Assembly (NCBI GenBank): GCA_902774795.1
Contig: CACYKA010000013.1
Location: 1 to 54,936 of the forward strand
Direction: 5' to 3'
DNA: 54,936 nt
Source of the DNA: an uncultured Prevotellaceae bacterium
GTDB lineage: Bacteria; Bacteroidota; Bacteroidia; Bacteroidales; Bacteroidaceae
This document shows, one piece after another, positions 1-7,224 of this stretch. The notes beneath the pieces were generated by a model that made no database searches, was not told where the DNA came from, and saw only the letters and a list, made by a program, of their open reading frames with translations. Positions within the stretch are counted from its first letter, which is position 1. Each line of letters opens with the position of its first letter. A program made the translations under genes and the position numbers.

Positions 1-34
1 AACGCTCATCCTTCGGGGTGGGCGTTGTTATTTT
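1..34 (+). terminator. Rho-independent terminator of an upstream gene
   Basis: Arms at 1-11 and 16-26 pair over 11 bp (two G-U pairs) around a TTCG tetraloop at 12-15, followed by a T-rich run. The gene it ends lies outside the window. Confidence 0.75.
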
Positions 35-46
35 AGGATGTCAATG

Positions 47-152
47 GCTTCGTGATGCGAGGCTTTCATTATTCCCAAGGTGGGAATACTTTACTCCCAG
101 TATGGGAACTTCTTGTTCCCAGTGTGGGAATTTTTTATGCAATAGGGATTGC
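47..152. repeat. Phased palindrome array A (about 22-bp period)
   Basis: Hyphenated palindromes are centred near 55, 79, 101, 123 and 145.5. The best three have the form TCCC-N5-GGGA, with TCCC at 73, 95 and 117 and GGG at 82, 104 and 126, exactly 22 bp apart. The flanking units (GCTTCG/CGAGGC with one G-T pair, GCAAT/ATTGC) have different arms but keep the dyad. There is no credible ORF here. Comparable arrays lie at 38218-38362 and 46097-46285. Confidence 0.7.
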
Positions 153-167
153 TGCCTGATAAGGCAC

Positions 168-240
168 GGGTATTGGATGACAGAGGTAGGTTATTGAACG
201 ATAAGGGCGGGTTATTGAAAATTAAGTGATGGTTATTGAA
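168..240. repeat. 21-nt direct repeats
   Basis: The word GGTTATTGAA starts at 189, 210 and 231, exactly 21 nt apart, with a degenerate fourth copy near 168. It has no dyad symmetry, unlike the adjacent array A. It lies between that array and the 12-nt repeats upstream of the VapE-type gene. Confidence 0.7.
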
Positions 241-248
241 AAATCCCC

Positions 249-373
249 ATCTCTCCCGTCAATCCTTTATGAAGTCCCTGTTTATGGGTGTTTTGGATTT
301 TAATTTATCTGTCATCTCTCCCCTGATCTCTCCCGTTATCTCTCCCGTCATCTCTCACTTGATCTCACACTTT
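249..373. repeat. ATCTCTCCC repeats upstream of the VapE-type gene
   Basis: ATCTCTCCC occurs at 249, 314, 326 and 338, with degenerate copies at 350 and 362. The copies from 314 onward are spaced exactly 12 nt. The same word, mostly in inverted orientation, recurs just after the gene at 1846-1938. The arrangement resembles iterons or repeated operator sites. Confidence 0.75.
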
Positions 374-438
374 AATAATATTAAGGTGAAAATATTGATG
401 TTTTGGTTGCAAATGTAATAAAAATAATTTTGGAGAAA

Positions 439-470
439 TTTGCACATATCAATATTTTTTTGTACCTTTG
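439..470 (+). promoter_or_regulatory. Bacteroidetes-type promoter for the VapE-type gene
   Basis: TTTG at 439-442 and TACCTTTG at 463-470 are separated by 20 bp, matching the known Bacteroidetes -33/-7 consensus. It implies a 5' leader of about 100 nt before the ATG at 576. Confidence 0.75.
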
Positions 471-575
471 CATCGTTCAAAAGAACATATGGCAAGCATG
501 CCATGAGAAGCACGAATCACACGAAGGAGAAAGAATAAAGGAACAGGTTTAACCTCTTTAATTTAATTATTTTTT

Positions 576-1835
576 ATGAAGAAACACATTTTACCCAATG
601 GGGGAGCTATGGACGCTTCCCAAGAGACAACGCTCGCTATCGAGTTGTTTCTCAATGAAAATTACCTTTTCCGTCGCAATGTGCTGAACGGGAAGGTTGA
701 GTTTTTTGACAAGCCAAGCGGCAAAGCCGAGCGTATGGACAAGCCAAACGACGGAGCCGAGTGTTTAACACCGCCTAATGAGGGTTTCCGTCCTCTGACT
801 TCAGCAGCCCTGAACAGTATTATTATTCGTGCCAAGCGCGAACAAGTGCTGGAGAAGGGAAGCCCCAAAGCGGAGATAACGGAGTATGTTACCTCAGAAG
901 AAGTGCCTGAATACAATCCTGTGCAGGCATTTCTCGCGAGTCTGCCTGTTTGGGACGGACAGAATCACATCGGCCAGATTTTCGGCCGTCTGCCTGGCAT
1001 CACCTCCGAGCAGTTGAACTATCTGACCATCTGGCTGCGTTCGTCAGTGGCTCATTGGTTGCAAATGGACATGCTGCATGGCAATGAGTGTGTGCCAACG
1101 ATTATCGGAAATCAGGGTTGCGGAAAGACTACCTTTGTGCGTCGATTATTGCCTGTGTATCTGCGTGAATACTATCTTGATCATCTGAATCTGGCCAACA
1201 AGTTTGACAAAGAGATGGCTTTGACGAACAATCTTATTGTGAATCTCGACGAACTGGATGCCATCCGACCCTCTCAGCAGTCATCGTTGAAGCAGACGTT
1301 GTCTGTGAGTAAGGTAAATGGTCGCCCAATCTTCGGACGTACTCAGGAAGACCGCCCAAGATTCGCATCGTTCGTAGCAACTACCAACAATCGTCATCCG
1401 CTGAAGGATGTTACAGGTTCGCGACGCTATATCTGTATTCTGATTCCAGACGGTAAGATGATTGACAATATGGGTGATATCGACTATGGACAGCTTTATG
1501 CGCAGGTGGTTTATGAACTGCAGGAGCAGAAGGCTCCTTATTGGTTCAACAACGATGAGGTGGCTCGTATTCAGCAGTTAAATCAGAATTTTATGGAAAA
1601 AACAGACCTCGGTGAAATGTTTGTGGCCTGTTTCCGTCAGCCAGAAGAAGGTGAGGTGGTCAAGACGATGAGTTGCGGTCAGATGATTGATATTATGCAG
1701 AAGGACTATCCAACGCTGCAGAATACCATTGGTAATAGAGTAAGACTTGGTAAGACCATTTCTGCTTTGGGCTTTGAACACAAGGAGCATTCTCACGTAG
1801 CCTATTACAAAGTGGTACCACTTCGGGCAGCATAG
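576..1835 (+). CDS. VapE-family P-loop ATPase
   Basis: This is a virulence-associated-E (VapE/VirE) family protein. The family contains SF3-helicase-like ATPases of phages, satellites and integrated elements, thought to act in replication. Visible motifs are a lead-in NPVQAFLASLPVWDG near residue 114, Walker A GNQGCGKT (178-185), Walker B with NLDELD (about 223-228), FVATTNN (266-272) and DVTGSRRY (278-285), which may supply an arginine finger. At 419 aa it has the ATPase core but no recognisable primase domain. Residues 45-74 form three degenerate 10-residue repeats. Repeat arrays flank the gene on both sides and a DUF6078-like gene follows at 1963. No integrase, capsid or transposase gene is nearby, so a stranded or domesticated module is possible. 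The family call is firm; the cellular role is unknown. Confidence 0.85.
   Translation: MKKHILPNGGAMDASQETTLAIELFLNENYLFRRNVLNGKVEFFDKPSGKAERMDKPNDGAECLTPPNEGFRPLTSAALNSIIIRAKREQVLEKGSPKAEITEYVTSEEVPEYNPVQAFLASLPVWDGQNHIGQIFGRLPGITSEQLNYLTIWLRSSVAHWLQMDMLHGNECVPTIIGNQGCGKTTFVRRLLPVYLREYYLDHLNLANKFDKEMALTNNLIVNLDELDAIRPSQQSSLKQTLSVSKVNGRPIFGRTQEDRPRFASFVATTNNRHPLKDVTGSRRYICILIPDGKMIDNMGDIDYGQLYAQVVYELQEQKAPYWFNNDEVARIQQLNQNFMEKTDLGEMFVACFRQPEEGEVVKTMSCGQMIDIMQKDYPTLQNTIGNRVRLGKTISALGFEHKEHSHVAYYKVVPLRAA
708..797 (+). repeat. Three 30-nt in-frame repeats in the VapE-type gene
   Basis: The units encode DKPSGKAERM, DKPNDGAECL and TPPNEGFRPL. The first two are clearly related in DNA sequence and the third is degenerate. 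They form a Pro/Gly-containing linker between the short N-terminal segment and the ATPase domain. Confidence 0.6.
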
Positions 1836-1845
1836 AGGGGGGGAT

Positions 1846-1938
1846 GGGAGAGATATGGGAGAGATTGAAAAAATCTCTCCCATTGCTCAAGCCCCTGTTT
1901 ACAAGGCCTTTCAAGGGGTGACGGGAGAGATGAGAGAT
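1846..1938. repeat. GGGAGAGAT repeats and perfect inverted repeat after the VapE-type gene
   Basis: GGGAGAGAT occurs at 1846, 1857 and 1923, with a partial copy at 1932-1938. Its complement ATCTCTCCC is at 1873. The copies at 1855-1866 and 1872-1883 form a perfect 12-bp inverted repeat around a 5-nt loop. This is the same word as in the upstream array. As RNA it could also be a stem-loop that separates the two genes. Confidence 0.75.
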
Positions 1939-1962
1939 TTTTTGAAATAATTTAATACTGAT

Positions 1963-2406
1963 ATGGAAGAGAAAAAACTGAATAGAAAAGATATTCCTTA
2001 CGGATATCAGCTTTGTTTCAACGAAGAATGCCTGTTGCGAGACAAATGTATGCACTATCAGGCTTGGCTGCTGAAGTCAGAAGAGCGGTTTGGCGGACCT
2101 GCCGTCTATCCTGATGCATGGAAGAATGGCCAGTGTCAGCGGTTCAGCGAGATAAAACAAGCGAAGAAAGCGTGGGGATTTGCGCATATATATGATAATG
2201 TGCCATACTATCTGAGGACCGAGGCACGTCGCAAGGTTATGAACTACTTCAGCAGAGGCTGCGGGCCCTACTACCGCTACCATCATGGTGAAAACAAGCT
2301 ATCGCCCCGTGAACAGGCAGAAATTCTAGCTATCCTTGCCAACTTCGGTCCCACCGACGGCCTGACCTTCGACCACTACGAAACGGATTGGGACTTCGAA
2401 AACTAA
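1963..2406 (+). CDS. Small cysteine-containing protein, DUF6078-like
   Basis: The 147-aa cytosolic protein has no signal peptide or membrane segment. It starts with a motif resembling the Bacteroidetes DUF6078 family: YGYQLC then EEC then DKC, placing cysteines at 18, 23 and 29, a possible metal site. The middle is basic and aromatic (RRKVMNYFSRGCGPYYRYHHG), and the C-terminus is acidic. It lies 127 bp after the VapE-type gene, separated by the GGGAGAGAT repeats, and may be co-transcribed with it. From memory, VapE and DUF6078 genes occur near each other in other Bacteroidales, which I cannot verify here. The family assignment rests on the N-terminal cysteine pattern and is moderate; the function is unknown. 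Confidence 0.65.
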   Translation: MEEKKLNRKDIPYGYQLCFNEECLLRDKCMHYQAWLLKSEERFGGPAVYPDAWKNGQCQRFSEIKQAKKAWGFAHIYDNVPYYLRTEARRKVMNYFSRGCGPYYRYHHGENKLSPREQAEILAILANFGPTDGLTFDHYETDWDFEN

Positions 2407-2424
2407 AACACAGATATGAAAAAT

Positions 2425-2454
2425 AGCAGGAACTGCGTGATTGCAGTTCCTGCT
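2425..2454 (-). terminator. Terminator between convergent genes
   Basis: A perfect 12-bp inverted repeat (2425-2436 and 2443-2454) surrounds a 6-nt loop. On the minus strand the stem is followed by TATTTTT, so it mainly ends the lipoprotein transcript. It may also stop plus-strand readthrough. Confidence 0.75.
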
Positions 2455-2507
2455 AATTGGTTTCTGACTTCAGTTTTGTCAGATGATATAAATCTATGAA
2501 CGGAATT

Positions 2508-4133
2508 TTACTTAATATCGTAAACAAGGCGGACAGCATAGCCGTTGCATCTGCCGGCGCCGGTATCGGGTGCCAGACCTCGATTTGCTACAGGAGTCGT
2601 CGTATTAGGCATCCACCTCAGATGGTAGCCAATAGGCGTACCACCATCATTAAGACCGCCTGTAGAAGACCAATAATGTAATTGTTCATCATAACCAGTG
2701 ACAGAAGTACCGCTACGCTGACCAGTTACTGGCAGGAAGACTGCGCCGTGTGCCTCAAGGGTAGCCCATTGACTATCATCAAGGGTATTAGCAGAAAAGT
2801 CTACACTGGCATCATTGTAATTTTTCAAACTGTAGTATGAAGTATTCCAATCATCAGGCAGCAATATCATACCACCTCTCGAGCCTTTCTTGGCCATAAC
2901 ATAGCGTATTCCTGAAGGAGTAGTACGAGTATTCGTCAGATACCTCCATTCATTTTTATTCAGAGTACGCCAACCTGTGCCGATGCCTGCAATCACATCT
3001 TCGTGTGAGCCCCAATCAATAAAGTCAGAACCATCAGTTTTACCACCATATTGATAATCGGTATTAGTGGTACTATTGTTTATTCCAAGATATGTTTTGG
3101 CTGTGCTCCATCCGAAGAGGTCAACATTGAGACCATTGCCAGAAGAGTTGACTTTACCATTGCCATTTATGTATACGTTGGCACCGGTGCCAACCCTGGC
3201 ATACTGAGTGTCAGCAAAATGCCATTCCCATGTAGTTGTACTTGCGTTTACATAAGTTGCTCTTGCCTGCAGGTTACTCTTAGAGAAATATACCTTTTTG
3301 CCATTTACAGAGAACAAGCCCGGCATAATATTATCATTTTGCGTCATTCTCAAACCGAGTGGATACCATTCCCCATTGGTATATGTCTTGCCTGTTACAT
3401 TCTTGGTATAAACCTTTGAACTTGCTATTGCGGTATATTTGATATTTTTATTATCTGTGGGCTGAATTGCTACATAGATAGGACCTGCAGCAGCCGTGCG
3501 ATTAACGATGTAAACGTTGGTTCCGTCACTAACTGTCATGGTTGTTACATTGCTTGTAATATCAGCGCTACCGTCGCTGTTCTTAAGAGTATAAGCACAA
3601 ACGACGAGCTGGTTGCTCAGATTACCAGTAGGCAATTGTCCTTCACTCCAAGCACCGCTATATTCGCAGTAGTCGAGGTTGCTGGCAAGGGTTGCCAAAG
3701 TACCGTCCTGTTCTGCCAGGGCATCATAGTTAACTGTGCCATCTGAATTGGCCATTGAAGCAGGATAAATATAGGTTACATTCTGTGTCTTGTCAGCGTT
3801 AGTCAGTGTGACGGTGAAATCGGCGGACTTACCATCAACACTAATGCCTGTAAGTTCTTCACTCTCTGCCTTAACGGTTGTGCCGCTAGTATTCTTATAC
3901 ACTACAGCAATCTTGTCACCTTCGGCAAACGTCTTCACGCCACCGCTGGTCAGTGCACGAGTCTCGCCACCAGCCATGCGGACGCTTGCAGTCAGTGTTT
4001 CTACGTTGTCACCGCTTGCAGGCTGCGGCTGCGTTAGTGTCTCTTCGAAGTCGCTGCTGTTGGAGCAACTTGTCATTACTGCGCCCACCAAAGCGAGGGC
4101 AGCCATGCTAAAATATTTCATTGTCTTTTTCAT
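2508..4133 (-). CDS. Fimbrillin-like surface lipoprotein
   Basis: A predicted exported lipoprotein. MKKTMKYF and a hydrophobic stretch lead to a lipobox-like VMTSC; the cysteine is residue 23 from this start. The next ~230 residues (Gly/Thr/Ser-rich, with RALTSGG, FAEGDKIAVVY and TYIYPA) resemble the Mfa-like fimbrillin N-terminal fold. The C-terminal half (SKSNLQA, LFGWST, GWRTLNKNEWRYL, YWSSTG, GYAVRLVYDIK) resembles the FISUMP / sulfatase-modifying-like modules common in Bacteroidales surface proteins. An alternative ATG at 4169 adds 12 basic residues; 4133 gives a more typical signal peptide. It stands alone, convergent with the preceding gene. A surface or adhesion role is inferred from family only. 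Confidence 0.75.
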   Translation of the reverse strand: MKKTMKYFSMAALALVGAVMTSCSNSSDFEETLTQPQPASGDNVETLTASVRMAGGETRALTSGGVKTFAEGDKIAVVYKNTSGTTVKAESEELTGISVDGKSADFTVTLTNADKTQNVTYIYPASMANSDGTVNYDALAEQDGTLATLASNLDYCEYSGAWSEGQLPTGNLSNQLVVCAYTLKNSDGSADITSNVTTMTVSDGTNVYIVNRTAAAGPIYVAIQPTDNKNIKYTAIASSKVYTKNVTGKTYTNGEWYPLGLRMTQNDNIMPGLFSVNGKKVYFSKSNLQARATYVNASTTTWEWHFADTQYARVGTGANVYINGNGKVNSSGNGLNVDLFGWSTAKTYLGINNSTTNTDYQYGGKTDGSDFIDWGSHEDVIAGIGTGWRTLNKNEWRYLTNTRTTPSGIRYVMAKKGSRGGMILLPDDWNTSYYSLKNYNDASVDFSANTLDDSQWATLEAHGAVFLPVTGQRSGTSVTGYDEQLHYWSSTGGLNDGGTPIGYHLRWMPNTTTPVANRGLAPDTGAGRCNGYAVRLVYDIK

Positions 4134-4560
4134 TGCTTTCTTCGTTTTTGTGGGTTTATTACTCTTCATAATAATCTTGCACTTCGTAATTTTTCAAACT
4201 GGATCTAGATCTAGGAGTGCTTGTTACCAAAATGTGGCGCTGTTGCCTTAACTGGACGAGTTTAATCGTCGGTTTCATGTAATGTTTGTGTTTCATAAAC
4301 ATAAAAATAAAAATAAAATTGTTTGATAAAAGTATATTTTAGATGAAATTTATTTTGCGGATGCAAAATTACAAAAAAAATATTAAAATTACCCCCCCCG
4401 AAAAAAAAGTGCATAAATGGTAAATTTTAATGACAAATGTCAAAACTTCAATTTCTTGATAATTAACTGTTAAGGCACATTTTTTTGCTTGTTTTTATGT
4501 AAATATAAGTGTACTTTCGCTTGAAAATACAGGCAAAAATGGAAATATAATCCTTTTTAT
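4134..4560. other. AT-rich intergenic region with homopolymer tracts
   Basis: This region lies between the divergent lipoprotein and nadA genes. It contains a minus-strand TAATTTTG (-7-like) at 4364-4371, and runs of eight A (4373-4380), eight C (4392-4399) and eight A (4401-4408). A short palindrome GATCTAGATC lies near 4202. I see no gene. Confidence 0.55.
4364..4408 (-). promoter_or_regulatory. Possible promoter of the lipoprotein gene, with G8 tract
   Basis: On the minus strand TAATTTTG (4371-4364) matches the -7 consensus. Twenty bases further upstream, where TTTG is expected, lies the end of a run of eight G, itself preceded by eight T. No good -33 element is present at the current spacing. 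The leader to the start codon would be roughly 220 nt. Confidence 0.4.
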
Positions 4561-4591
4561 TTTGTAGAGTGAAGAAAATTTTGTAAATTTG
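4561..4591 (+). promoter_or_regulatory. Promoter of nadA
   Basis: TTTG at 4561-4564 and TAAATTTG at 4584-4591 have 19-bp spacing, matching the Bacteroidetes consensus. Transcription would begin about 100 nt before nadA. Confidence 0.75.
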
Positions 4592-4687
4592 CGGCAAAAT
4601 TGCCGCGAACCTGCTTGCGCTCGGCATAATGAAAACAAAGTTTTCTTTCTGCCCTCGCTTAACCGCAGATTTGCCCGCGAAATTTTC
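4591..4687 (+). promoter_or_regulatory. Structured nadA 5' leader with nested inverted repeats
   Basis: A palindrome (GCGGCA-AAAT-TGCCGC) occupies 4591-4606. It is followed by an imperfect hairpin at 4617-4658: GAAAAC (4631-4636) pairs with GTTTTC (4640-4645), then GGCA with TGCC. The flanks AAATTTGCGG (4585-4594) and CCGCAGATTT (about 4662-4671) are complementary at 9 of 10 positions. The leader is more GC-rich than the surrounding DNA. No known NAD-related riboswitch is recognised. Confidence 0.6.
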
Positions 4688-4699
4688 TAAATAGAAAAA

Positions 4700-5689
4700 A
4701 TGGAAGAACTGAAAGAGAGACAGCAGGTGGCGGAGCTGCAAGAGGAGATACGCCAGTTATGCGAAGAGAAGAACGCTGTGGTATTGGCTCACTACTATAC
4801 TACGGGCGACATACAGGAGTGTGCAGACTTTGTCGGTGACTCGCTGGCACTGGCACGTCAGGCGGCACAGACCGACGCCGACATCATCGTGATGTGCGGA
4901 GTACATTTCATGGCAGAGACATGTAAGCTTCTCTCGCCAAGGAAGAAGGTGCTCGTGCCCGACCCAGCTGCAGGATGTTCGCTGGCCGACAGCTGTAATG
5001 CCGAGGACCTGCGCAAGTGGAAGGAGGAGCATCCCGACCATCTCGTGGTGCAGTATGTCAACACTACGGCAGCCACGAAGGCACTGACCGACGTGGTGGT
5101 GACAAGCGGAAACGCCAAGAAGGTGATAGACCAGCTGCCGAAGGATGCCAAGATACTCTTCGGTCCTGACTACAACCTGGGAGCATACATCAATTCTGTT
5201 ACAGGTCGTGAGATGGAACTGTGGAACGGTGGCTGTCACGTTCATGAGCGCTTCTCGGTAGAGGCAATAGCAAAGCTAAAGGCAGAATATCCTGAGGCAG
5301 TAGTGATGGCACATCTGGAGTGTAAGGCCCCAGTGCTCGCTATGGCCGACGTGAAGGGCTCTACTGCCGACATGATACGCTACGCCAAGCACCTGAGAAA
5401 GGAGAATGATGCCAACGGTATGGAACCGCCGACGTTCATTGTGGCTACGGAGGCCGGCATACTGCACGAGCTGCAGAGGGTATGCGGCGACTGTCGCTTT
5501 ATCCCCGTGCCGCCTGAGATGACGGAAGGAAATACATCGTGCGGATGCAACGAATGCCAGTATATGAAGATGAATACGCTGCAGAAGCTGCGCGACTGCC
5601 TGCTCAATGAGTCACCCGAAGTGACGGTGGATGAGGCAATAGCCGACGATGCAGTAAAACCAATAAACAAAATGCTGCAATTGAGTTAA
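4700..5689 (+). CDS. nadA: Quinolinate synthase
   Basis: NadA condenses iminoaspartate with dihydroxyacetone phosphate to quinolinate in de novo NAD synthesis, using a [4Fe-4S] cluster. The 329-aa length is normal for the family. Visible motifs are AHYYTTGDIQE (30-40), VGDSLALAR, PDPAAGCSLADSC (Cys93), WNGGCHVHERF (Cys179) and TSCGCNECQYM (Cys281/283/286), which covers the three cluster-cysteine regions. The L-aspartate oxidase (nadB) and nadC genes that complete the pathway are not adjacent. The gene has its own promoter and a structured leader; cysS follows after 53 nt containing heptamer repeats, so the two may be co-transcribed. Confidence 0.97.
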   Translation: MEELKERQQVAELQEEIRQLCEEKNAVVLAHYYTTGDIQECADFVGDSLALARQAAQTDADIIVMCGVHFMAETCKLLSPRKKVLVPDPAAGCSLADSCNAEDLRKWKEEHPDHLVVQYVNTTAATKALTDVVVTSGNAKKVIDQLPKDAKILFGPDYNLGAYINSVTGREMELWNGGCHVHERFSVEAIAKLKAEYPEAVVMAHLECKAPVLAMADVKGSTADMIRYAKHLRKENDANGMEPPTFIVATEAGILHELQRVCGDCRFIPVPPEMTEGNTSCGCNECQYMKMNTLQKLRDCLLNESPEVTVDEAIADDAVKPINKMLQLS

Positions 5690-5690
5690 A

Positions 5691-5718
5691 CGGTTAGCGG
5701 TTAACGGTTAGCGGTGAG
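5691..5718. repeat. Heptamer repeats CGGTTAR (copy 1)
   Basis: Four consecutive 7-mers, CGGTTAG, CGGTTAA, CGGTTAG and CGGTGAG, begin two bases after the nadA stop codon and 25 nt before cysS. A second array of the same unit is at 12698-12725. Confidence 0.75.
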
Positions 5719-5742
5719 AGGGATGATGTAAGAAGTAAGATT

Positions 5743-7224
5743 ATGGATAAAACACTTTTAATTTACAACACATTAACACACAAGAAGGAGGCTTTCAAGC
5801 CTATCAATCCCGGACATGTAGGCATGTATGTCTGCGGCCCTACAGTATATGGCGATGCTCACTTGGGACACGCCCGTCCGGCAATTACATTTGATATACT
5901 TTTCAGATACCTGAAGCATCTAGGGTATAAGGTGCGCTATGTCCGCAACATCACCGATGTAGGGCACCTGGAGCATGATGCCGACGAGGGTGAGGACAAG
6001 ATAGCCAAGAAGGCACGTCTGGAAGAGGTGGAGCCGATGGAGATAGCTCATTACTACACACGCCGCTTCAATGCTGCTATGGAAAAGCTGAATGTTCTGT
6101 CGCCATCGATAGAGCCAAGGGCTACAGGCCATATCATCGAGCAGCAGCAGCTGGTGCAGGAGATTCTTGACAACGGCTATGCTTACGTTTCCAACGGTTC
6201 GGTATATTTCGACATCGAGAAGTATAACAAGGACTATAAGTACGGCATTCTCTCAGGCAGGACACTTGAAAACTTGAAGGATGCCTCACGTGACACGCTT
6301 GCTGGAGTGGGCGAGAAGAAGAATCAGGCCGACTTTGCACTGTGGAAGAAGGCCCAGCCGGAGCACATCATGCGCTGGCCATCACCCTGGAGTGACGGTT
6401 TCCCTGGCTGGCACTGCGAATGTACCGCTATGGGCAGGAAGTATCTGGGAGATGAATTCGACATTCACGGCGGCGGTATGGATCTCGTGTTCCCGCATCA
6501 TGAGTGTGAGATAGCTCAGGCACAGGCTTCGATGGGACATCAGGCAGTGAGATACTGGATGCACAACAATATGATTACCATCAACGGACAGAAGATGGGT
6601 AAGTCATATAATAACTTCATCACCCTGGATCAGTTCTTCAAGGGAGATCACGAACTGCTGACAAAGCCGTTCAGCCCTATGACAATACGTTTCTTCATTC
6701 TCTCAGCCCACTATAGGGGAACTGTCGATTTCTCGTCAGAAGCTCTGGAGGCAGCAGAAAAGGGTCTGGCACGCCTGATGGGCGGTCTGAAGGACCTGAA
6801 GCGCATACAGCCGGCAAAGGGATCAAGTCCGGAGATAGCGGCTTACGTAAAGGGACTGAGCGACAAGCTGTACTCTGCTATGAACGACGATATGCAGACA
6901 CCTGTCGTCATCAGCGAGTTGTTTGAGGCCTGCCACCAGGTGAACCTGCTTGTGGACAGGAAGTTCAAGATTGGTGCCGATGACCTTGAGACACTCTCAC
7001 AGACCATGCATCTGTGGATAGAGGAGATACTGGGACTTGTCAATACTACCGACAATGCCGGCGACAACAAGGCCCTCGACAAGGTTATGAAGATGGTGCT
7101 CGACATCCGCGCCAAGGCAAAGGCTGACAAGGATTGGGCAACATCAGACAAGATACGCGACGACCTGAACGAAGCAGGAATCATCATCAAGGACACTCCT
7201 GACGGAGCAATATGGGAAATCTAG
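5743..7224 (+). CDS. cysS: Cysteinyl-tRNA synthetase
   Basis: A class I aminoacyl-tRNA synthetase that charges tRNA-Cys. Full length at 493 aa. The first zinc ligand region is [13 protein letters not shown] (Cys31), the HIGH-type signature is HLGH (40-43), further zinc ligands lie in [10 protein letters not shown] (about 224-229), and the KMSKS loop is KMGKS (about 283-287). A helical DALR-type region follows. The last 13 bases overlap the U32-family gene, suggesting translational coupling. Nothing is unusual in the catalytic motifs. Confidence 0.97.
   Translation: MDKTLLIYNTLTHKKEAFKPINPGHVGMYVCGPTVYGDAHLGHARPAITFDILFRYLKHLGYKVRYVRNITDVGHLEHDADEGEDKIAKKARLEEVEPMEIAHYYTRRFNAAMEKLNVLSPSIEPRATGHIIEQQQLVQEILDNGYAYVSNGSVYFDIEKYNKDYKYGILSGRTLENLKDASRDTLAGVGEKKNQADFALWKKAQPEHIMRWPSPWSDGFPGWHCECTAMGRKYLGDEFDIHGGGMDLVFPHHECEIAQAQASMGHQAVRYWMHNNMITINGQKMGKSYNNFITLDQFFKGDHELLTKPFSPMTIRFFILSAHYRGTVDFSSEALEAAEKGLARLMGGLKDLKRIQPAKGSSPEIAAYVKGLSDKLYSAMNDDMQTPVVISELFEACHQVNLLVDRKFKIGADDLETLSQTMHLWIEEILGLVNTTDNAGDNKALDKVMKMVLDIRAKAKADKDWATSDKIRDDLNEAGIIIKDTPDGAIWEI

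Noticed and set aside
47-373. Possible CRISPR array
   Set aside because: Units are 12-22 nt without a constant repeat or uniform spacers, and no cas genes are present.
236-418. 60-codon open frame before the VapE-type gene
   Set aside because: It starts with TTG, reads through the repeat arrays (giving ISPVISPVIS-like repeats) and has no protein-like composition.
4757-5245. Long minus-strand open frame inside nadA
   Set aside because: It is a shadow of the coding strand with cysteine/histidine-rich, non-protein-like composition; similar frames inside cysS, rpoB, rpoC, fusA and the GH5 gene were rejected for the same reason.
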